From assembly GCA_018821715.1 (NCBI GenBank), contig JAHJLN010000133.1:1-38797 (forward strand): 38,797 nt of DNA, given 5' to 3'. Position 1 is the stretch's first letter. Every line of letters begins with the position of its first letter. A program made the translations under genes and the position numbers. Below, piece by piece: positions 34,496-38,797 of the stretch. Below the pieces are notes generated by a model. That model was not told the origin of the DNA and did not search any database. It worked only from the letters and a program-made list of their open reading frames with translations. Source of the DNA: Pseudomonadota bacterium. Its GTDB lineage: Bacteria > Desulfobacterota > Desulfobacteria > Desulfobacterales > Desulfobacteraceae.

Positions 34496-36316
34496 GTGAA
34501 AAAAATCATTGTGTTTTGCATCATCTTTGCAATGGCTGCCGTGTGCACGGCAGATCAGACATCCATTACATCCACTCATTTTTCCTTAAGGGATGCCCCG
34601 AAATACAACCAAGGGTTTACCCATTTTGACTATGTGAACCCGGATGCCCCAAGGGGCGGGTCTGTCACCCTTTCCACCACCGGCACCTTTGACAGCTTTA
34701 ACCGCTATGCCCAGAGAGGGGATTCAGCTGAAGGCAGCGATCAGCTCTACGACACCCTGATGGTTGCGTCTGATGATGAGATTGATGTGCTTTACCCCTT
34801 GATTGGCGAAAAAATAGAATATTCAAAAGACTTTACCTGGATTGTTTTTTTCATTAATAAAAAGGCCTGTTTCCAGGATGGCAGAAGCATCACCGCCCAT
34901 GACGTGGTGTTTACCTTTAACACCTTCATGACGCAGGGTGTCCCGCAGTTTAAGAGCTATTATAAAAACGTGGACACGGTTGAAGCCCTGGATTCCCACA
35001 GGGTAAAATTCACCCTTAAAAAAGGCCGTCTGGATCTGCTGCATTCCCTTGCCGGGCTTGCAATTTTGCCAAAACATTACTGGGAAAAAAAAGATTTCAG
35101 TGAACCCACCACCGAGGTGCCCCTGGGCAGCTCGGGCTTTACCATTGACAGCTTTAAAATGGGGCAGTATGTGGTGGTCAAACGGTTAAAAGACTACTGG
35201 GCAAAAGATCTTCCCGTCAACAAAGGCCGCCATAATTTTGATTTTATCCGGTACGACTATTACAAGGACGAGGTCGTCACCCTGGAAGCCTTTAAAGCGG
35301 GGGAATTTGATTTCAGGTCTGAGAACGTGGCAACCCAGTGGGCCACCATGTACACCGGGGAAAATTTTGATAAAAAATTCATTGTAAAAGAAGAAATCTC
35401 CCATGAAATCCCCCAGGCCATGCAGGCCCTGATGTTTAATACACAAAAAGAAGTATTCAAGGATGTCCGTGTCAGGGAAGCCTTGACCTATGCCATGGAT
35501 TTTGAATGGATGAACCAGCACCTTTTTTACAACCAGTATACCCGGACCCGCAGCTTTTTCCAGAATACCGAGTATGAAGCAAAGGGTCTGCCGTCTTTCC
35601 AGGAGATCGCCTGCCTTGAACCGGTGAAAGACAAGATCCCGCCACGGGTGTATACTAAAGAATATCAACCGCCTGTCACCGACGGCAGCGGCAACATAAG
35701 ACCCCAGTTAAGAACCGCGCTTGCCCTTCTTAAAACAGCCGGCTGGGATATTGTGGACCGGAAAATGACCCATTTGCAGACTCACAAACCCATGGCGTTT
35801 GAACTGCTCTTGTACAGCCCTACCATGGAGCGCATTGCCATTCCCTTCCAGGACAATTTAAAGAAACTGGGCATCACCCTGAACATTCGGCGGGTGGATA
35901 CTACCCAGTTTGTCAACCGGATGCGGGAGCGCGACTTTGACATGATATCCGGCGGATATGCCGCCAATCCGTTTCCCTCCAATAACCTGAAAATCGTCTG
36001 GCATTCCGGATATCTTGACTCCACCTACAATACTGCAGGGGTAAAGGACCCGGCCATTGATTATCTCACAGAAAAAATTGATCAGAACCAGACCGACAAA
36101 CAAGCGCTGCTCTATTATGGAAGAGCCCTTGACCGGGTCCTCCAGTGGAATTTTTTTGTGGTTCCCCAATGGCATTTTAGCAAATTCAGGGTCGCTTATT
36201 GGAATAAGTTTTCACGGCCTGCCGTCCGGCCGAAATATGCTGTCGGTTTTCTTGACACCTGGTGGATTGACAAGGACAAACAGGCAGTGTTGCCCAACCG
36301 GAATATCAGACAATAA
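34496..36316 (+). CDS. yejA: Peptide ABC transporter substrate-binding protein, YejA-like
   Basis: This 606-residue periplasmic family 5 binding protein has a signal peptide of about 20 residues ending near VCTA. The sequence HFSLRDAPKYNQGFTHFDYVNPDAPRGG is characteristic of YejA, as are the central EALTYAMDFEWMN block and the C-terminal WHFSKFRVAYWNKFSRP. In enterics the Yej system imports microcin C-type peptides, and in some alphaproteobacteria it takes up muropeptides. The start is placed at the GTG at 34496, with AAAGGA 8 bases before it. The ATG at 34487 overlaps that ribosome site and is less likely. Confidence 0.9.
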   Translation: MKKIIVFCIIFAMAAVCTADQTSITSTHFSLRDAPKYNQGFTHFDYVNPDAPRGGSVTLSTTGTFDSFNRYAQRGDSAEGSDQLYDTLMVASDDEIDVLYPLIGEKIEYSKDFTWIVFFINKKACFQDGRSITAHDVVFTFNTFMTQGVPQFKSYYKNVDTVEALDSHRVKFTLKKGRLDLLHSLAGLAILPKHYWEKKDFSEPTTEVPLGSSGFTIDSFKMGQYVVVKRLKDYWAKDLPVNKGRHNFDFIRYDYYKDEVVTLEAFKAGEFDFRSENVATQWATMYTGENFDKKFIVKEEISHEIPQAMQALMFNTQKEVFKDVRVREALTYAMDFEWMNQHLFYNQYTRTRSFFQNTEYEAKGLPSFQEIACLEPVKDKIPPRVYTKEYQPPVTDGSGNIRPQLRTALALLKTAGWDIVDRKMTHLQTHKPMAFELLLYSPTMERIAIPFQDNLKKLGITLNIRRVDTTQFVNRMRERDFDMISGGYAANPFPSNNLKIVWHSGYLDSTYNTAGVKDPAIDYLTEKIDQNQTDKQALLYYGRALDRVLQWNFFVVPQWHFSKFRVAYWNKFSRPAVRPKYAVGFLDTWWIDKDKQAVLPNRNIRQ

Positions 36317-36341
36317 GAGGATATGAAAATAAAGAAATATC

Positions 36342-37430
36342 ATGGTTTCATATATTATTCGCAGACTGCTGCTGGTCATCCCGACCCTGATCGCCATTGT
36401 CACCATTAATTTTTTTATCATCCAGATCGCGCCCGGCGGCCCTGTGGACCAGTTTATTGCCAAACTCCAGGGTCTTGATTCCGGCATCATGGAGCAGGTG
36501 TCAGGCGCGGGCAAATCAGAGCTTGTAAAAACCGACATCAAGGAAAAAAGCACCTACCGGGGCGCCCAGGGCCTGGACCCGGAAGTGATTGCCGAGATTG
36601 AAAAACGCTTTGGCTTTGATAAACCCATCCATGTGAGATACTTTAAAATGCTCAAGGATTTTTTCTTCTTTGATTTCGGGGACAGCCTTTTTAGGGGCAG
36701 GTCGGTCATAGAGCTGATCGTTGAAAGGATGCCCGTATCCATTTCTCTGGGGCTCTGGAGTACGCTTATCATCCACCTTGTCTGCATCCCTTTAGGCATT
36801 AAAAAAGCCTTAAAGCACTCTTCAAGGTTTGATATCTGGACCAGCACCGTGATCATCATCTGCAATGCCATTCCGGTTTTTTTATTTGCCATCCTCTTGA
36901 TCATTCTGTTTGCCGGCGGAACCTATTTTAACTGGTTCCCCCTGCGGGGTCTTGTCTCGGTTAATTTTGACCAGCTCTCCCTTGTTGGGAAAATTCTTGA
37001 TTATTTCTGGCACATGGCGCTTCCCACCCTTGCATTGGTTATCGGCGGATTTGCCACCCTGACATTTTTGACCAAAAATTCATTTTTAGATGAAATCAGC
37101 AAGCAATATGTGGTGACCGCCCGGGCCAAGGGCCTGACCGAAAACCGGATTCTTTACGGTCATGTGTTCAGAAACGCCATGATCCTGGTCATTGCCAGTT
37201 TCCCGTCTGCTTTTATCGGCCTTTTTTTTACCGGGTCCATGCTCGTCGAGGTTATTTTTTCTTTGGACGGCATGGGGCTTTTAGGGTTCCAGGCAACCTT
37301 GCAGAGGGATTTTCCCCTCATGTTTTCAACCCTGTACATTTTTACGCTCATGGGTCTTATCCTGTCCATTATTTCCGATATCACCTATACCATTGTAGAC
37401 CCTAGAATTGATTTTGAAAAAAGGGGATAA
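36342..37430 (+). CDS. yejB: Peptide ABC transporter permease, YejB-like
   Basis: The 362-residue permease starts with [31 protein letters not shown] YejB-specific periplasmic insert follows (about 40-110). Six membrane segments and the coupling-helix region [30 protein letters not shown] dock the ATPase. It follows yejA by 25 bases and precedes yejE by 2. The ribosome site before the ATG is poor, so translation may be linked to yejA. Confidence 0.92.
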   Translation: MVSYIIRRLLLVIPTLIAIVTINFFIIQIAPGGPVDQFIAKLQGLDSGIMEQVSGAGKSELVKTDIKEKSTYRGAQGLDPEVIAEIEKRFGFDKPIHVRYFKMLKDFFFFDFGDSLFRGRSVIELIVERMPVSISLGLWSTLIIHLVCIPLGIKKALKHSSRFDIWTSTVIIICNAIPVFLFAILLIILFAGGTYFNWFPLRGLVSVNFDQLSLVGKILDYFWHMALPTLALVIGGFATLTFLTKNSFLDEISKQYVVTARAKGLTENRILYGHVFRNAMILVIASFPSAFIGLFFTGSMLVEVIFSLDGMGLLGFQATLQRDFPLMFSTLYIFTLMGLILSIISDITYTIVDPRIDFEKRG

Positions 37431-37432
37431 AC

Positions 37433-38448
37433 ATGACACACATCAACCAGGAAAGATGGAACAGGTTTAAGGCCAACAAGCGCGGATACATAAGCCTGTA
37501 CCTGTTCACATTTCTTTTTGTCATCACGCTTTTTTCAGAACTCATTGCCAATGACAAACCCCTTTTGATCTATTTTGACGGCCAAATTTACTGCCCTTTG
37601 ATCAAAGAGTATGCGGAAACTGAGTTTGGCGGAGAATTCGAAGCCCCGGCCGATTACAAGGACCCCTATGTCAAAGACCTGATCAACAAAAAAGGGTGGA
37701 TGATCAATCCTGTCATTGCTTTTTCCTATCAGACCATCAACTACGACCTTAAGGGGCCGGCCCCGTCACCGCCGTCAACAACCAACTGGCTGGGAACCGA
37801 TGACCGGGGGAGGGATGTGGTCGCCCGACTTGTTTACGGGTTCAGGATTTCCGTGCTGTTCGGTCTGACCCTGACCCTTTTTTCTTCTGCCATCGGGATC
37901 ATGGCAGGTGCTGTACAGGGCTACTACGGCGGGCCTGTTGATATTTTAGGCCAGAGATTTATCGAGATATGGTCAAGCCTTCCCACCCTGTTTCTGCTCA
38001 TCATTCTATCCAGTGTGGTCCAGCCCAATTTCTGGTGGCTTCTGGGCATTACGCTGCTGTTCGGATGGATGTCCCTTGTGGGCGTTGTCAGGGCAGAGTT
38101 TTTCGGGGGAGAAATTTTGAATATGTGACGGCTGCCAAAGCCCTTGGCTTAAGTGACGCCAAGATTATTTTCCGCCACGTTCTTCCCAATGCCATGGTGG
38201 CTTCCATCACCTTTATGCCCTTTATTCTGGGCGGCTCCATCACAACCCTGACGTCCCTTGATTTCCTGGGGTTCGGCCTGCCCGTGGGCTCGCCTTCTTT
38301 GGGCGAACTTCTGGCCCAGGGAAAAGCCAATATGCAGGCGCCGTGGCTCGGGTTATCCGCGTTTATTGTCCTGTCCCTGATGTTCAGCCTCCTGGTCTTT
38401 ATCGGTGAAGGAGTCAGGGATGCCTTTGATCCCCGGAAGGTATATTAA
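37433..38448 (+). pseudogene. yejE: Frameshifted peptide ABC transporter permease, YejE-like
   Basis: The first 231 codons in one frame (start to 38128) encode the N-terminal part of YejE, including the NWLGTDDRGRDVVARLVYGFRIS signature. The sequence then loses homology and stops at TGA 38126-38128. The remainder, RGRNFEYVTAAKALGLSDAKIIFRHVLPNAM to the end, continues in another frame up to TAA at 38446-38448. One missing base explains this. Adding a T to the run of five T at 38099-38103 gives VRAEFFRGRNFEYV, which fits the family and yields about 338 residues, the normal length. It is either a real mutation that breaks the importer or a homopolymer error in the sequence. Confidence 0.85.
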
Positions 38449-38450
38449 CC

Positions 38451-38797
38451 ATGAATGAATCTTTGCTGACCATCAATAATTTAAGCGTGTCCTTTAAAAT
38501 GGGTACACGGATCACCAGGGCGGTTAAAAATGTCAACCTTGTGGTAAAAAAGCGGGAAACCCTTGCCCTGGTTGGTGAAAGCGGGTCCGGCAAGACCGTC
38601 ACCGCCATGTCCATTTTAAGGCTGCTTCCGGAATCCGCCATTTATCCGTCCGGCACCATTGAACTGGATAAAAAAGACTGCCTGACTGTTTCACAAGAAG
38701 AGATCCGAAACATCCGGGGCAATAAAGTCGGGGTCATCTTCCAGCAGCCCATGACCTCTTTAAATCCCCTTCACAGAATCGGCAAGCAGCTCAAGGA
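38451..38797 (+). CDS. yejF: Peptide ABC transporter ATP-binding protein, YejF-like (partial)
   Basis: The first 115 codons or so lie in the window and the gene runs off the right end. Visible are the nucleotide-binding start LLTINNLSVSF, Walker A GESGSGKT, and the Q-loop in GVIFQQPMTSLNP, typical of dipeptide/oligopeptide ABC ATPases. Full YejF proteins carry two ATPase domains, and only part of the first is seen. It starts 2 bases after yejE. Confidence 0.9.
   Translation, partial: MNESLLTINNLSVSFKMGTRITRAVKNVNLVVKKRETLALVGESGSGKTVTAMSILRLLPESAIYPSGTIELDKKDCLTVSQEEIRNIRGNKVGVIFQQPMTSLNPLHRIGKQLK

Noticed and set aside
38095-38110. Programmed -1 frameshift in yejE
   Set aside because: The site does not form an X-XXY-YYZ heptamer in the zero frame, no clear downstream stem was seen, and YejE is normally made without frameshifting.

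Overview
The window reads as chromosomal DNA of an anaerobic Desulfobacterota bacterium, most likely a sulfate reducer of the Desulfobacteraceae type. This is inference from gene content and protein style: a DUF39/HcyBio homocysteine-synthesis protein, a Myxococcus-style PilH/PilI ABC exporter beside type IV pilin genes, a lipoprotein-coaBC-xerC-hslVU-arg cluster, and A+T-leaning coding DNA. I see no CRISPR array, insertion sequence, prophage or integrated element.

Layout. (1) 101-6909, plus strand: an M23 murein peptidase, HcyBio, signal peptidase I, pyrB, pyrC and a PilR-like sigma-54 activator that overlaps pyrC. (2) 7157-18076, type IV pilus island: a sigma-54 promoter and two paralogous pilins separated by a terminator, then a TPR-like membrane protein and a PilH/PilI ABC transporter on the plus strand. 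Facing them on the minus strand is an operon fimT/gspH-pilW-pilV-pilX-pilY1-small secreted protein, with its own sigma-54 promoter at 18061-18076. Both pilus promoters have exact GG-N10-GC spacing, so the local PilR-like activator is the obvious candidate to drive both. (3) 18476-30247, plus-strand housekeeping run: lipoprotein, coaBC, a decayed uracil-DNA-glycosylase-fold protein, xerC, hslV, hslU, argB, argD, argF, argH, an LptM-like lipoprotein, folK, transaldolase and pgsA. Many genes overlap by 1-11 bases, which suggests long transcripts. (4) 30256-30503: a compact unit of consensus promoter, tRNA-Gly(GCC), tRNA-Cys(GCA) and a strong terminator. (5) 30630-34403: a TetR regulator whose promoter spacer contains an operator-like site that recurs as a perfect 16-bp palindrome before the next genes (metallo-beta-lactamase-fold hydrolase, short-chain dehydrogenase, EamA transporter with a very His-rich tail). 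(6) 34416-38797: a yejABEF peptide ABC importer in which yejE carries a single-base frameshift; yejF runs off the end.

The strongest candidates for something new are the two-promoter sigma-54 pilus regulon, with DxDxDG calcium-loop-like motifs spread over nearly every pilus subunit, and the TetR-operator cassette. The degenerate UDG-fold protein and the His-tailed EamA transporter are smaller but distinctive oddities. The Yej frameshift lies at a homopolymer and needs read-level confirmation before it is called a pseudogene.
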